DNA of 64,000 nucleotides from Pedobacter arcticus A12. Its GTDB lineage: Bacteria > Bacteroidota > Bacteroidia > Sphingobacteriales > Sphingobacteriaceae. The translations under genes and the position numbers were made by a program. Below the pieces are notes generated by a model. It ran no database searches and was not told the origin of the DNA. It saw nothing but the letters and a program-made list of their open reading frames with translations. The DNA is taken from contig NZ_JH947126.1 in assembly GCF_000302595.1 (NCBI RefSeq), positions 649,223 through 713,222 of the forward strand, read 5' to 3'. Of the stretch, positions 8,133 through 17,195 are shown piece by piece (position 1 is the first letter of the stretch; every line of letters begins with the position of its first letter).

Positions 8133-9357
8133 ATTCCGATACAATTTGCCCCCTAGTTTCTTTTAGTTTATCGACCTGCGTTTGCTGGGTTAGTTTACGC
8201 TTTTGCTTTTCAAACAAATTAAAATCCGAAAAAATATGGTAATAGCAGTACATTAAGCTTAGCACAATTATGAGCGTAAGCAGATAGTTCTGGAAAGCCA
8301 AATTCAACAGCGCACTAACCGTTAAAATATAAATGAGATATATAAACAAAGACAAAACCATCCTTACTGAACTTTTAAACTGCTCCTCCCTAATTTTTGT
8401 ATTTACAATGTTTTCTAGAAAAACAACTGGTAAGCTGTTTAAAAAAAATCCAGAAATATAAAAAGGGAAAAGTAATATGATTTTTAAGATAGGGATTTGT
8501 TTTGCTATAATAGCTTCATCTGTTAATCTTTCGCTTTTCAATAGCTCAAAATACGCCTCCGTTCGGTTTTTCAAATTTTCAAACTTTAACGCATTATTGA
8601 TTTTGAGTTGACTTAACCTTTCGCTCAATTTTACTTGTTTGCTTACAAATTCAATATCCGTTAAAACAACCGAATTTCTTTGCATGAGTAGTACGCTTTC
8701 AAAAAAAGTATCATCCGTTTCATCTGGAATATAAACCATGTGTTGCCTTAAAGCATCGTGAGTTTTCTTCATCAGTAGCTTATTAAAATCAAATTCATTC
8801 TCACCAGTTGAGCGCTTGATTTCTTCTACGGAAATGGGCTTTAAAAAACTCAAACTCACATCCGTATTAAATTCCGTGGGTTGGCTATAGTTTATGGCAA
8901 CTGGCATAACCTGTAAATTAGGTAGGGAAGAATTAAAAGCCAAATGGACAAAACCTGTTTTAAAAGCCCGTAATCTCTTTTCTACAATGCAGTTCCCTTC
9001 CGGAAAAATCACAATGGCACCATTGTTTTCCAATATTTTCCTGCATTTCAGAAAAATACTATCGTTGTTTTTCAAAGCCTCCCTCCCATCCCTAATCCTA
9101 TAAATCGGCATCATATTCAATCTACCAAAAAACCATCGCTTAAAAGGTGTATCGAACACATCGGCTCTGACCAAAAAATGTAAGGTGCGTTTGCTATTTA
9201 TTGCAATCAATATGGCATCCATAAAAGAATTACCATGGTTTGCGCAGATAATTAAAGGATTTTTAAAGTCGAAATTTTCGGGGTGGTATATTCGTGTTTT
9301 TTTAAAATAGAAGAAACAGGTGAGTTTTATGAGGTAGTAAAACAGTCGGTATATCAT
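8122..9357 (-). CDS. Membrane-bound PlsC-like acyltransferase with C-terminal membrane domain
   Basis: 411 residues. The N-terminal PlsC domain has the HX4D acyltransferase motif in ANHGNSFMDAI (about residues 38-48), a downstream arginine block (NMMPIYRIRDGREAL) and FPEGN near residue 119. After about residue 285 there are three or four hydrophobic helices (ILLFPFYISGFFLNSLPVVF; LFIYLIYILTVSALLNLAF; YLLTLIIVLSLMYCYYHIF). It probably esterifies glycerophospholipids or a related lipid. The extra membrane domain makes it longer than PlsC itself, which is about 240 residues. Confidence 0.82.
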   Translation of the reverse strand: MIYRLFYYLIKLTCFFYFKKTRIYHPENFDFKNPLIICANHGNSFMDAILIAINSKRTLHFLVRADVFDTPFKRWFFGRLNMMPIYRIRDGREALKNNDSIFLKCRKILENNGAIVIFPEGNCIVEKRLRAFKTGFVHLAFNSSLPNLQVMPVAINYSQPTEFNTDVSLSFLKPISVEEIKRSTGENEFDFNKLLMKKTHDALRQHMVYIPDETDDTFFESVLLMQRNSVVLTDIEFVSKQVKLSERLSQLKINNALKFENLKNRTEAYFELLKSERLTDEAIIAKQIPILKIILLFPFYISGFFLNSLPVVFLENIVNTKIREEQFKSSVRMVLSLFIYLIYILTVSALLNLAFQNYLLTLIIVLSLMYCYYHIFSDFNLFEKQKRKLTQQTQVDKLKETRGQIVSEFSL

Positions 9358-9708
9358 ATTTGAATAAAGCTTAAAGCTAATAATTCTTTTGCGATCGCTA
9401 AAGGAAAAGCTTGTAAGTAGATCGCCGCCAAGCGTTATTTATTATTACACCAAATATATTTGTTGACTGCCCAATTTTGGTGGATAAAAAGCCACGAAAT
9501 CACATGGTTTTTATGTAAGATAGGCTGCTTTTTTAAGCTACCCGAGCCCTTTTCCTAGACCATGCGCAGAAAGTTCACTTTAACTGAAATTGATTCCTCT
9601 GATCTTAGAAACTAAAGCAAAAAAAAGTTCCAATAGAATTTTTTTTTAACTCAATTAATAAGTCATTAAACTATTGAGTTTACAATAATCACTTGGAGCA
9701 ATTAGAAA
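9358..9708. other. Intergenic stretch without recognisable gene
   Basis: About 350 bases between two - strand genes. I see no open frame with family resemblance, no strong terminator and no tRNA-like fold. Several AT-rich runs occur near 9630-9700. Confidence 0.5.
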
Positions 9709-10257
9709 TTATTTTGGAAATTGTTTTAATAAATCAGCCCCTTCTTTACTTCCCAAATCCGCTGCCGATTGCCAATCTTGCCTCGCCAATTCAAACTTGC
9801 CAATTTTATGATAAACTAAACCTCTATTCAGGTAATTTTTAGCATTCTTATTTTGGACTTTTATCAACGATGCAAAGGTCTCTAATGCACTTTCATCATC
9901 ATTTAGCAAACTTCTGATAATACTTATATTAAATAAAGCGTCGATATTTGACGGATTATCTTTCAACAAAATCAAATAGTTTTCCTGTGCAACCTTAAAG
10001 TCACCCAACTCGTAATAAACATGCGCTAAATTATATCTTGCAAAGCTTAAAGATGGATTTATGTCTAACAAACTATTTAAATCTTCTAGTGCCCCCTTAA
10101 AATCTTGCTTGTCCATTTTTTTAGAAGCCGCATCGTACAACGCAGAAGTTTTAACACTTGATTCATCGCCTGACTTATCTTTTTGACCCCCATTTTTTTC
10201 CTGGGCAAAACAAAATCCAGACACCAATAAAAACAATGTTAAAATTCTAATCTTCAT
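9709..10257 (-). CDS. Secreted tetratricopeptide-repeat protein
   Basis: 182 residues with a signal peptide (MKIRILTLFLLVSGFCFAQ, cleavage after FAQ) followed by about four TPR units (for example ALYDAASKKMDKQDFKGALE, SFARYNLAHVYYELGDFKVA, KNYLNRGLVYHKIGKFELA). TPRs mediate protein-protein contacts; the partner is unknown. The start at 10257 places the signal peptide at the N-terminus; the upstream alternative at 10287 adds ten charged residues. A -7-like TAGTTTTG lies at 10285-10292 on the same strand. Confidence 0.82.
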   Translation of the reverse strand: MKIRILTLFLLVSGFCFAQEKNGGQKDKSGDESSVKTSALYDAASKKMDKQDFKGALEDLNSLLDINPSLSFARYNLAHVYYELGDFKVAQENYLILLKDNPSNIDALFNISIIRSLLNDDESALETFASLIKVQNKNAKNYLNRGLVYHKIGKFELARQDWQSAADLGSKEGADLLKQFPK

Positions 10258-10493
10258 AACACAAACCTTTTTAACCTTTATACTCAAAACTAATCTAAAA
10301 GTTTAATTTATTTTTAAAAATATCGAAAAGCAAAAAAAGCCAAATACTTAATAATGGTATTAATTATTTAACCTGTAACTCAAAACAACTTACGGTATAA
10401 ATTTAACACCATTAAAAAATCAACTGTTATGAGATAGCCTATCCTAAGCAATTATTTTTTAATTTCGTCACAGTTTTAAACTTCTGCTTTCTG

Positions 10494-11276
10494 ATGACAA
10501 AGAGTCAAATACGTTCTTATTTTCAAAAATTGAATGATTTAAATGAGGAACAAAAACTCTATTTAGAAATACATGCAAAAAGATTTGAGATTATTTTAAA
10601 CTGGTCAAACAATAAAAATTTTAGTTCGGTATTGGATATTGGTCCGTCTTTTTTGAGCGAATTATTATTCGCCAGATTCAATGAAAAGCTTTCCATAATG
10701 GGCTTTAATGCAACGGAAAGTTTGGGCGGACATTTAGCCAGTCCTAATATTTTCAAACAGGCAAATTTTATCCAGCAGGATTTAAACTTTTTAGATGCAA
10801 AAATGCTCCATCAGAAATTTGACCTGATTGTTTGTGCCGAAGTAATTGAACATCTTTACACCTCTCCAAAATGCCTAATTCAGCAACTTTCTCAAATGCT
10901 AAACGCTGATGGTTATTTACTTATACAAACGCCAAATGCTGTTTCATTGCGGAAAAGACTTTCATTTCTGACAGGAAAAAATCCGTTTGAAATCCCTAGA
11001 GAAAACCTAAAAAATCCAGGTCATTATCGGGAGTATACCGCAAAAGAACTCAAACAATTGGCAGCACAAAGCGGTTTTACAGTAGAAAAACTGATTTTGG
11101 ACGAATATTTTGAGTATCCATCTACCATCTCGAGAATATACAGAACGTTTAAAAACATTATTCCCCCTACTTTAAGAAGTGGCATTACTATCATACTGAA
11201 GAAAGAGCCTCATCCTCAGTCCTTCTCCGAAGGAGAAGGAAGCGTAGGAGAAGAAACGGCGGAAAGAGAAGCGTAA
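10494..11276 (+). CDS. Class I SAM-dependent methyltransferase
   Basis: 260 residues with a Rossmann methyltransferase core: motif I VLDIGPSFLSEL (about residues 45-56), FDLIVCAEVIEHLY (motif II/post II) and LNADGYLLIQTPNA (motif III). The substrate is unknown; the late NPGHYREYTAKELKQLAAQ segment resembles UbiG/glycosyl-cluster methyltransferases. The last roughly 23 residues (EPHPQSFSEGEGSVGEE and on) are encoded by a degenerate copy of the intergenic hairpin repeat found at 11757 and 24885, so the natural C-terminus has been extended by repeat DNA. Confidence 0.82.
   Translation: MTKSQIRSYFQKLNDLNEEQKLYLEIHAKRFEIILNWSNNKNFSSVLDIGPSFLSELLFARFNEKLSIMGFNATESLGGHLASPNIFKQANFIQQDLNFLDAKMLHQKFDLIVCAEVIEHLYTSPKCLIQQLSQMLNADGYLLIQTPNAVSLRKRLSFLTGKNPFEIPRENLKNPGHYREYTAKELKQLAAQSGFTVEKLILDEYFEYPSTISRIYRTFKNIIPPTLRSGITIILKKEPHPQSFSEGEGSVGEETAEREA
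11208..11240 (+). repeat. Degenerate copy of gene-end hairpin element, inside a coding region
   Basis: CCTCATCCTCAGTCC followed by the palindrome CCTTCTCCGAAGGAGAAGG (11221-11239). It matches the first part of the elements at 11757-11808 and 24885-24936, in the same orientation relative to the upstream gene, but is read through as codons at the end of the methyltransferase. Confidence 0.7.
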
Positions 11277-11333
11277 GAAAACAAAGTGTGGGGAGCGCCG
11301 AAGTGTTTATGAAAATATAAATTGAAATAAAAA

Positions 11334-11753
11334 ATGACCGACAAAAAATATTCCAGATTTACCACCAACCATAAAGTTCGTCCGGATGATATTGACATGT
11401 TTAACCATGTGCACAATAGTATTTATTTAGATTATGTTTTGGCAGCCCGTTATGAGCAGATGGAGCTTTTTTACGGCATGTCTATGGAAGAGTTTTTAGG
11501 GATGGGCTACGGATGGGTGGTAAAAAGCGTTCAGATAGATTACAAAAGACCTTTAGGTTTGGGTGATCATTTTTCGGTAGAAACAGGCATCATTGAAATT
11601 AACAGAAAAGGTTGTCGCGTTACTTTTGACATCATCAATCTTAAAACAAAAAAAACCAGCACAAGTGGCTGGTTTGATTTTGTAATGATTGACTTAAAAA
11701 CCGGAAAAGGTGTAGAAGTTAGCGAGGAAATGGTGAGGCTTTATAGTATTTGA
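11334..11753 (+). CDS. Acyl-CoA thioesterase, hotdog fold (4HBT/YbgC-like)
   Basis: 139-residue single hotdog-domain protein. The motif KVRPDDIDMFNHVHNSIYLDYV (about residues 13-34) carries the aspartate and histidine positions of the 4-hydroxybenzoyl-CoA/YbgC thioesterases. It probably hydrolyses an acyl-CoA or acyl-ACP; chain length is not predictable. It is followed at once by a hairpin repeat element. A second thioesterase of the same fold lies at 15364-15771. Confidence 0.85.
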   Translation: MTDKKYSRFTTNHKVRPDDIDMFNHVHNSIYLDYVLAARYEQMELFYGMSMEEFLGMGYGWVVKSVQIDYKRPLGLGDHFSVETGIIEINRKGCRVTFDIINLKTKKTSTSGWFDFVMIDLKTGKGVEVSEEMVRLYSI

Positions 11754-11756
11754 AAA

Positions 11757-11808
11757 GCCTCACCCCAGCCCTATCCGAAGGAGAGGGAGCTACTTGCTAA
11801 CGGTAATG
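11757..11808 (+). repeat. Gene-end hairpin element, copy A
   Basis: A roughly 52-base element beginning GCCTCACCCCAGCCC, with a CCC-ATCC/GGAGAGGG hairpin centred on CCGAAGG and ending CTAACGGTAATG. It starts four bases after the thioesterase stop codon. It is 48 of 52 identical to the inverted copy at 24885-24936, which sits in the same orientation after guaA. Confidence 0.85.
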
Positions 11809-12028
11809 AATAAATTAATTTTGAAGGGGTGAATGAAGAACTCACTGCTGATTGTTCATTACTGACTAATTCCTAATGATTAAAGAGTAGAATTTTGGAG
11901 GAGTGAATGAATAACTCAGTATTGACCGTTCACTAATGAACTCTTTCTACTAACGACTAACCACTTAACTAACTAAAAACCAACTAAAAACTAACTAACT
12001 AAAAACTAACCATCTAACAAAAGACGAC
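11809..12028. repeat. Low-complexity spacer with GAATGA snippets and CTAACTAAAAAC repeats
   Basis: Contains two copies of a degenerate unit AATTTTG(A/G)AGG-(G)-GTGAATGA (11816-11835 and 11890-11911), then tandem CTAACTAAAAAC-like units at about 11965-12010. It has no coding potential. The GAATGA unit recurs at 62108-62131 and, inverted, near 58490-58560. Confidence 0.55.
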
Positions 12029-13021
12029 CTAACCACCTACCAACGCATCCTCAATCAATAAACTATAAAACTCTGTCATTGTCATTCCGGTTGCTTTTAC
12101 CTGTTGTGGAATTAAACTTGCTGCCGATTGCCCAGGAACGGTATTTATCTCAATAAAGTAGAAATCATCGGTAAAATCCTGTAAAATAAAATCTACCCTA
12201 ACCACTCCTTTACAATTCAGTTTTGCAAAAACGTTTCTTACAATTTCGCTTATTTTCTCAGTTTGCTCAGCTGAAAGATCAGCTGGTGTAATTTCTTCGG
12301 TAACGCCTTTTGTGTACTTTGCTTCGTAATCAAAAAATTCTTTAGATGACTTAATCTCCGTCACCGGCAAAACAACTACTTCGCCCTTCGCTTTATAAAT
12401 CCCGACAGTAAACTCCCTACCGTTTATAAACTCCTCTACCAAAATCTGCGAATCCTCTGCGAAAGCTTTATCCAATGCGCCTTTTAAATCCTCCCATTTA
12501 TTCACTCTAGACATGCCAATACTACTACCGCCGTTGTTGGGCTTGATAAAAAGAGGTAGTTTTAGCTGGCTTTGAATCTCTTGTTCAATGGTTAAATTAT
12601 TGGTAAAAAGCTGTAAAGAAGAAGCGACATTTAAGTTACTGATACCAGAAACGACCGCTTTGGTATAACCTTTATTCATCGTAAGTGCCGATGTTGTGGC
12701 ATCGCAAGTGGTATAAGGAATTTTCAATAGATCAAAATAACCTTGTAGTTTACCGTCCTCGCCTGGCGAACCATGAATGATGATAAACACGATATCAAAA
12801 GTTATTTTTCCGGATGCGGTAACAATGCTAAAATCATTTTTATCGATAATAGATTTCTCTCCGTTTTCTGCCTGGTAATACCATTCCTCCTGTGTAAATA
12901 TAATTTTGTAAACGTTGTACAAATCATAATCTAACACCGATTCAATTTGCTGTGCACTGTTTAAAGAAACTACGGATTCGCCTGTGTAACCTCCCGCCAA
13001 TAAGGCTATGTTCTTTTTCAT
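12029..13021 (-). CDS. ddl: D-alanine--D-alanine ligase
   Basis: 330-residue ATP-grasp ligase that makes the D-Ala-D-Ala terminus of peptidoglycan precursors in the cytoplasm. Motifs: N-terminal LLAGGYTGESVVSLNSA, IIHGSPGEDGKLQGYFD (about residues 83-99), LFIKPNNGGSSIGMS (about 155-169), ILVEEFINGREFTVGIY and the Mg-binding FYFIEINTVPGQS (about 288-300). It is divergent from the PASTA-protein gene; -7-like elements lie at 13112-13119 (- strand, TATATTTG) and 13183-13190 (+ strand). Confidence 0.95.
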   Translation of the reverse strand: MKKNIALLAGGYTGESVVSLNSAQQIESVLDYDLYNVYKIIFTQEEWYYQAENGEKSIIDKNDFSIVTASGKITFDIVFIIIHGSPGEDGKLQGYFDLLKIPYTTCDATTSALTMNKGYTKAVVSGISNLNVASSLQLFTNNLTIEQEIQSQLKLPLFIKPNNGGSSIGMSRVNKWEDLKGALDKAFAEDSQILVEEFINGREFTVGIYKAKGEVVVLPVTEIKSSKEFFDYEAKYTKGVTEEITPADLSAEQTEKISEIVRNVFAKLNCKGVVRVDFILQDFTDDFYFIEINTVPGQSAASLIPQQVKATGMTMTEFYSLLIEDALVGG

Positions 13022-13111
13022 TTTTTGAGCTATTTAAATATGTTTTGGTTGCTAATAAATATTTTGTTGAGTGAAAAACATCCCCAAAAATTAAACGTTT
13101 AATTTACCGTT

Positions 13112-13119
13112 CAAATATA
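13112..13119 (-). promoter_or_regulatory. Candidate -7 element upstream of ddl
   Basis: TATATTTG on the - strand, an exact TAnnTTTG match, about 90 bases before the ddl start codon. No clear TTTG -33 box at the right spacing. Confidence 0.45.
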
Positions 13120-13182
13120 AATTTAATGTTTAAAGTAACGCTTATTAACACATTTAATTCGGTCAAATTCTTTAATTTTGGC

Positions 13183-13190
13183 TAAGTTTG
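13183..13190 (+). promoter_or_regulatory. Candidate -7 element of the PASTA-mltG cluster
   Basis: TAAGTTTG on the + strand, an exact TAnnTTTG match 22 bases ahead of the PASTA-protein start codon. The -33 box is not obvious. It would drive the PASTA-rhodanese-mltG-thioesterase-yihY run. Confidence 0.5.
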
Positions 13191-13212
13191 AAAAAATAAA
13201 CAAAGCCCTTAA

Positions 13213-13980
13213 ATGAGTAGATTTTTTAAATATTTAGCTAGTCCAGAATTTAGAAAACAGGCAATCATCGCCTTTACGGTGATTGTGGTACTCGTTTTTA
13301 CCCTTTTTATAAGTTTAAGGTTTTATACTCGCCACGGCGAAGGCAGACCTGTTCCAAATTTTAAAGGCTTAAATATCGAAAAGGCCGTTGAAATTTTAGA
13401 ACAAGAAGGTTTTAGGTATCAGGTAGATTCGGTTTTTATATTAGACAAACCAGCAGGCTTGGTAACCGAACAAGACCCAGATGCAGGTACAAATGTAAAA
13501 GACAACCGTATGATTTATTTAACGATTGTTAGCTCGCAAACACCTGATGTGGTTTTTCCTGATATTACAGATAAAACTTTTATTGAAGTTAGGGCAATGC
13601 TTACCAATTATGGATTAAAATTGGGCGATACCACTTACCAGTCTGACATTGCTAAAGATGCAGTTTTATCTTTTTCATATGCAGGTCAAAAACTTAGGGT
13701 TGGACAAAAAATACCGAAAGGATCAAGAATTGATTTGGTATTGGGCGATGGATTTGGCGCAAGCGAAGTGGAACTACCGAATTTAGTAGGTTTAACGCTT
13801 AGTGAGGCTATGTTTTCAATCAAAGGAGCTTCCTTATCTGTGGGTGAATTGAGTTATGAGGGCGTGGTTAGAGACTCTTCAAACGCCATCATCAAGCATC
13901 AATACCCATCTTACACGCCAGACTCTTTAAATAAAATTAGTATTGGTACAAAAATTAACTTGGTATTATCAAACGATTAA
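13213..13980 (+). CDS. PASTA-domain membrane protein
   Basis: 255 residues: a cytoplasmic start, one transmembrane helix (AIIAFTVIVVLVFTLFISL, residues about 17-35) and three PASTA domains outside it (VPNFKGLNIEKAVEILEQEG; FPDITDKTFIEVRAMLTNYG; LPNLVGLTLSEAMFSIKGAS). PASTA domains bind peptidoglycan stems or beta-lactams in penicillin-binding proteins and Ser/Thr kinases, but no kinase or transpeptidase is fused here. With mltG and ddl adjacent, a cell-wall role is plausible. It heads a tightly packed five-gene run. Confidence 0.88.
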   Translation: MSRFFKYLASPEFRKQAIIAFTVIVVLVFTLFISLRFYTRHGEGRPVPNFKGLNIEKAVEILEQEGFRYQVDSVFILDKPAGLVTEQDPDAGTNVKDNRMIYLTIVSSQTPDVVFPDITDKTFIEVRAMLTNYGLKLGDTTYQSDIAKDAVLSFSYAGQKLRVGQKIPKGSRIDLVLGDGFGASEVELPNLVGLTLSEAMFSIKGASLSVGELSYEGVVRDSSNAIIKHQYPSYTPDSLNKISIGTKINLVLSND

Positions 13981-13982
13981 AA

Positions 13983-14297
13983 ATGCAAGATATAGAAGTT
14001 GAAGAATTTGCCGAACTGATCAAACATCCGCTTTATGTACAGCTGATAGATGTTAGAGAAAATTTAGAATTCCATACTTTCAATGTGGGTGGCAAAAACA
14101 TTCCTTTAGGGCAACTACCGCAATTAATTGCTGATGAAGATTTGGAATTAGACACAGCGCAACCCATCATTGTGATCTGCCAAAGAGGTTTAAGAAGCAA
14201 AACTGCAAAACAAATTTTGGTAAATGCTGGCTATTTAAATACAAGAAACCTAATTGGTGGCTTGTTGAAATTACAAAGAATTACATCCGACTTATAA
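13983..14297 (+). CDS. Single-domain rhodanese-like protein
   Basis: 104-residue rhodanese domain with the active-site loop ICQRGLRSKTA (cysteine near residue 62), the usual CxxGxR/S sulfurtransferase cradle. N-terminal VQLIDVRENLEFHTFNVGGKNIPLG is the standard first half. It starts two bases after the PASTA gene stop, so it is cotranscribed. The sulfur acceptor is unknown; such proteins move persulfide or act as thiol chaperones. Confidence 0.88.
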   Translation: MQDIEVEEFAELIKHPLYVQLIDVRENLEFHTFNVGGKNIPLGQLPQLIADEDLELDTAQPIIVICQRGLRSKTAKQILVNAGYLNTRNLIGGLLKLQRITSDL

Positions 14298-14315
14298 AAC
14301 ACATTTATACATCTA

Positions 14316-15362
14316 ATGGCTAATAAATTAACAAAAGGAAGCACCGTTGCGATCATATTACTGCTCATTTTAGTAGTTACAGGCTTGGCAATTATCCCCA
14401 AGCTTTACAAAAAGTATTTAAAAGATAACACCAACGTTGAGCAAAAGACTTACTTATACATCCCAACAGATGCTTCATTTCAGCAAGTAAAAGATTCTAT
14501 TGCAAAAAACAACTTACTGATTGATAGCAGTACGTTTTACAGTTTAGCAAAAGACAGAGCGTACAGTTCCAAAATCAAATCGGGAAAATATCCTTTTAAA
14601 AAGGGAATGAACAACCGTGAGGTGCTGAACATGCTAATTGCGGGGAACCAAGAAGCAGTGAAAATTGCTTTCAGAAACGTTCGTTTAAAAACCAGTTTGG
14701 TGGCTATGGTGTCAAAAAAACTGGAGTTTGATTCTTTATCATTGATTAACCTTTTAGATTCGGGCGCTTATGTAAAAACTTACGGTTTTAATACAGACAA
14801 CATTTACACAATGTTTATCCCAAATTCTTACGAAATGTATTGGGACTTGAGCGCTAAGGATTTCTTTGAAAGGATGAACAAAGAATATACAAAATTCTGG
14901 AATGCAGAACGCTTACAAAAAGCTGGGGCGTTAAATCTTAGTCCGCAGGAAATTACTATTCTGGCTTCCATTGTAGATAGCGAAGCGCTGATGGATAACG
15001 AAATGCCAACCATCGCGGGTTTGTATTTAAACCGTTTGCACAAGGGCATTAAATTAGAAGCAGATCCAACTGTGATTTTCGCTAATAACGATTTCACCAT
15101 CCGTAGGGTTTTAAACAGGCATTTAACTAAAGATTCACCCTATAATACTTATAGAAATAAAGGTTTACCTCCAGGACCAATCACCATGCCTTCTATAAAA
15201 GCTATAGACGCTGTTTTGAGCCCTAAAACCCACGATTATATTTACATGTGTGCTAAGGAAGATTTCTCTGGCTATCATAACTTTGCTTCAACTTTATCAG
15301 CACATTTAGTAAATGCCCGGAGATTTCAGCAAGCCTTAAATCAAAGAAATATAAAGAAATAG
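14316..15362 (+). CDS. mltG: Endolytic murein transglycosylase MltG (YceG-like)
   Basis: 348 residues with one N-terminal transmembrane helix (TVAIILLLILVVTGLAIIP) and a periplasmic YceG domain. The catalytic region reads ILASIVDSEALMDNEMPTIA with downstream INRL-type YLNRLHKGIKLEADPTVIFA and GLPPGPITMPSIKAIDAVL, all conserved. MltG cuts nascent glycan strands and sets their length. The commonly seen SIVEKE is SIVDSE here, keeping the final glutamate of the motif. It lies in the run between rhodanese and a thioesterase. Confidence 0.93.
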   Translation: MANKLTKGSTVAIILLLILVVTGLAIIPKLYKKYLKDNTNVEQKTYLYIPTDASFQQVKDSIAKNNLLIDSSTFYSLAKDRAYSSKIKSGKYPFKKGMNNREVLNMLIAGNQEAVKIAFRNVRLKTSLVAMVSKKLEFDSLSLINLLDSGAYVKTYGFNTDNIYTMFIPNSYEMYWDLSAKDFFERMNKEYTKFWNAERLQKAGALNLSPQEITILASIVDSEALMDNEMPTIAGLYLNRLHKGIKLEADPTVIFANNDFTIRRVLNRHLTKDSPYNTYRNKGLPPGPITMPSIKAIDAVLSPKTHDYIYMCAKEDFSGYHNFASTLSAHLVNARRFQQALNQRNIKK

Positions 15363-15363
15363 C

Positions 15364-15771
15364 ATGTTTAGCTTCGAAACAAAAATTAGGATTAGATATG
15401 CCGATACCGACCAAATGGGTTATATGTACTATGGTAATTATGCTACCATGTATGAAGTTGCCCGTACCGAAATGCTGAGAAGTTTGGGCATGTCTTACAG
15501 GTCTATGGAAGAAGCCGGCGTGATGATGCCTGTTTTAGAATTAAAATGCAAATACATTAAGCCTGCGCTTTACGATGATTTAATCAGGATCAAGGTGATT
15601 ATAGACGAAAAACCAAGAGCCAGAATTGTTTTTAAGTATGAGCTTTACAACGAAAACGAAGTGTTGATTAATTTGGGAGAAACCACCTTGGTATTCGTAA
15701 ATATTGAAAAGAACAAGCCATGTATGGCACCTAAAAACTTCATGAACGCTATTGAAAGTTATTTTTCATAA
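15364..15771 (+). CDS. Acyl-CoA thioesterase, YbgC/FadM-like
   Basis: 135-residue hotdog protein with RIRYADTDQMGYMYYGNYATMYEVARTE (about residues 8-35), the aspartate-containing catalytic motif of YbgC-type thioesterases. It begins two bases after the mltG stop. YbgC proteins associate with the Tol-Pal/envelope systems in Gram-negatives; whether this one does is not shown. The substrate is probably a short or medium acyl-CoA. Confidence 0.88.
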   Translation: MFSFETKIRIRYADTDQMGYMYYGNYATMYEVARTEMLRSLGMSYRSMEEAGVMMPVLELKCKYIKPALYDDLIRIKVIIDEKPRARIVFKYELYNENEVLINLGETTLVFVNIEKNKPCMAPKNFMNAIESYFS

Positions 15772-15780
15772 ATTAGATTG

Positions 15781-16743
15781 ATGCAGTGGCTACACAAGTT
15801 CCTTTTACGCTTTAGGTTTTACCGTACTTTTATAGCATGGTCAAAACATATTGTACTACCTGGTTTTAGTCCGCTCCCCTTATACACCGTTGCCGTTTTC
15901 TTTTTTCAGGAGATACAAAAGGACTCTTTATTAAATAAAGCTTCATCGCTGGCCTACAACTTTATGATGGCGCTTTTTCCGTCCATTATTTTCCTTTTCA
16001 CTTTAATCCCTTACATTCCCATCAGCAATTTCCAAAACCAGCTGATGGCAATTATTGCCTTGCTTTTGCCAGAGAATGCTTATTTGGCTTTTGAATCTAC
16101 TTTGGAGGATATCGTAAAAAACCAGAATGGTAAATTGCTCTCCTTAGGTTTTATATTGGCTTTGGTTTTTGCAACCAACGGAATCAATACATTGATGCAG
16201 GCTTTCAATAAATCGTCGTTAATTGTAGAAACCCGTACTTTTCTTAAACAAAGGTACGTCGCGTTAAACCTCACCTTACTCACCGCTTTTTCTTTAATTA
16301 TTGGCGTTTCTGTAATGGTAATCGGCGAATTTGTAATTACGTTTGTACGCAACGAACTTCACTTTGCCGACGGTGCTTTTTGGATTTATTTGATTATGAT
16401 TAGCCGTTGGGCGATTATTATAATCGTTTATTTTGTTACCACCTCTTTGTTGTACAGATACGGCCCAGCAAATTCAAAAAAATGGAAATTTTTTAGCGCA
16501 GGATCTTTGTTGGCTACTGTTTTGGCAGTCCTCACTTCCTTCGGTTTCACATTTTACATCAACAATTTTGGAACTTACAACAAGCTTTACGGCTCTATTG
16601 GAACATTACTGGTGGTTATGATTTGGCTTTACCTCAACTCCCTGATTTTATTGATTGGTTTTGAGTTAAATGCGAGTTTAGATTTATCTAAAAGGAGCAT
16701 CAAACTAGTAGTACCACCTAAAAAGAATGCTTTTAGATCCTAG
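15781..16743 (+). CDS. YihY/BrkB-family inner-membrane protein
   Basis: 320 residues with about six transmembrane helices and the YihY signatures KASSLAYNFMMALFPSIIFLF (about residues 59-80) and FGTYNKLYGSIGTLLVVMIWLYLNSLILLIGFELNA near the C-terminus. The family was once annotated as ribonuclease BN in error; its transport function remains unclear. The ATG at 15781 is preferred over a TTG at 15778. It is the last gene of the PASTA-mltG run. Confidence 0.9.
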   Translation: MQWLHKFLLRFRFYRTFIAWSKHIVLPGFSPLPLYTVAVFFFQEIQKDSLLNKASSLAYNFMMALFPSIIFLFTLIPYIPISNFQNQLMAIIALLLPENAYLAFESTLEDIVKNQNGKLLSLGFILALVFATNGINTLMQAFNKSSLIVETRTFLKQRYVALNLTLLTAFSLIIGVSVMVIGEFVITFVRNELHFADGAFWIYLIMISRWAIIIIVYFVTTSLLYRYGPANSKKWKFFSAGSLLATVLAVLTSFGFTFYINNFGTYNKLYGSIGTLLVVMIWLYLNSLILLIGFELNASLDLSKRSIKLVVPPKKNAFRS

Positions 16744-17120
16744 ACTTAAAGATTTAATTTGCGTTGAGCTTTAGCGCATCGTAATCTGTACAATTGATTT
16801 TTTGGCTAAAGCCCGATGAAAACTATCCATTTAAAACGGGATGAAGCCCAATGTCATTATTTAAACGGTTTTTCTCTTCAGGCCGTCAGGTCGAGGATAC
16901 AAGACATCTCACTTTCAGGGTTTCCATGCTAACAGGACACCTATTTGTGAGATGTTTCACTATCGTTCAACATGACGCCCGCCTTAACTTAACTGCATTG
17001 GGCTAAAGCCCATTTCTATTGATCTTCGAAAAATTAATACCCGAACTTAGTTATTATAAGCGCTTACATTCGTCCGGTTAACTTTACTTGCGAGATGCTT
17101 CCAACCGTCAGCATGGCGAA
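16744..17120. repeat. Intergenic region with degenerate dispersed repeats
   Basis: No gene. It holds two related snippets, GAGATGTTTCACTATCGTTC (16951-16970, followed by AACATGACG) and GAGATGCTTCCAACCGTCAG (17092-17111, followed by CATGGCG), plus two GGCTAAAGCCC motifs (about 16805 and 17002). These resemble decayed copies of short extragenic palindromic repeats common in this phylum. Confidence 0.45.
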
Positions 17121-17126
17121 AAAACA

Positions 17127-17162
17127 AAAAGCTCCGCTAGAAATAAATCTAGCAGAGCTTTC
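17127..17162 (-). terminator. Rho-independent terminator after TPR protein gene
   Basis: On the - strand AAAGCTCTGCTAGA pairs with TCTAGCGGAGCTTT around TTTATT and runs into TTTTGTTTTTT. It lies about 35 bases past the TPR-gene stop codon. Confidence 0.88.
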
Positions 17163-17195
17163 ATATTGATGTTTTCTAATCTGCGAAAGCAAATA

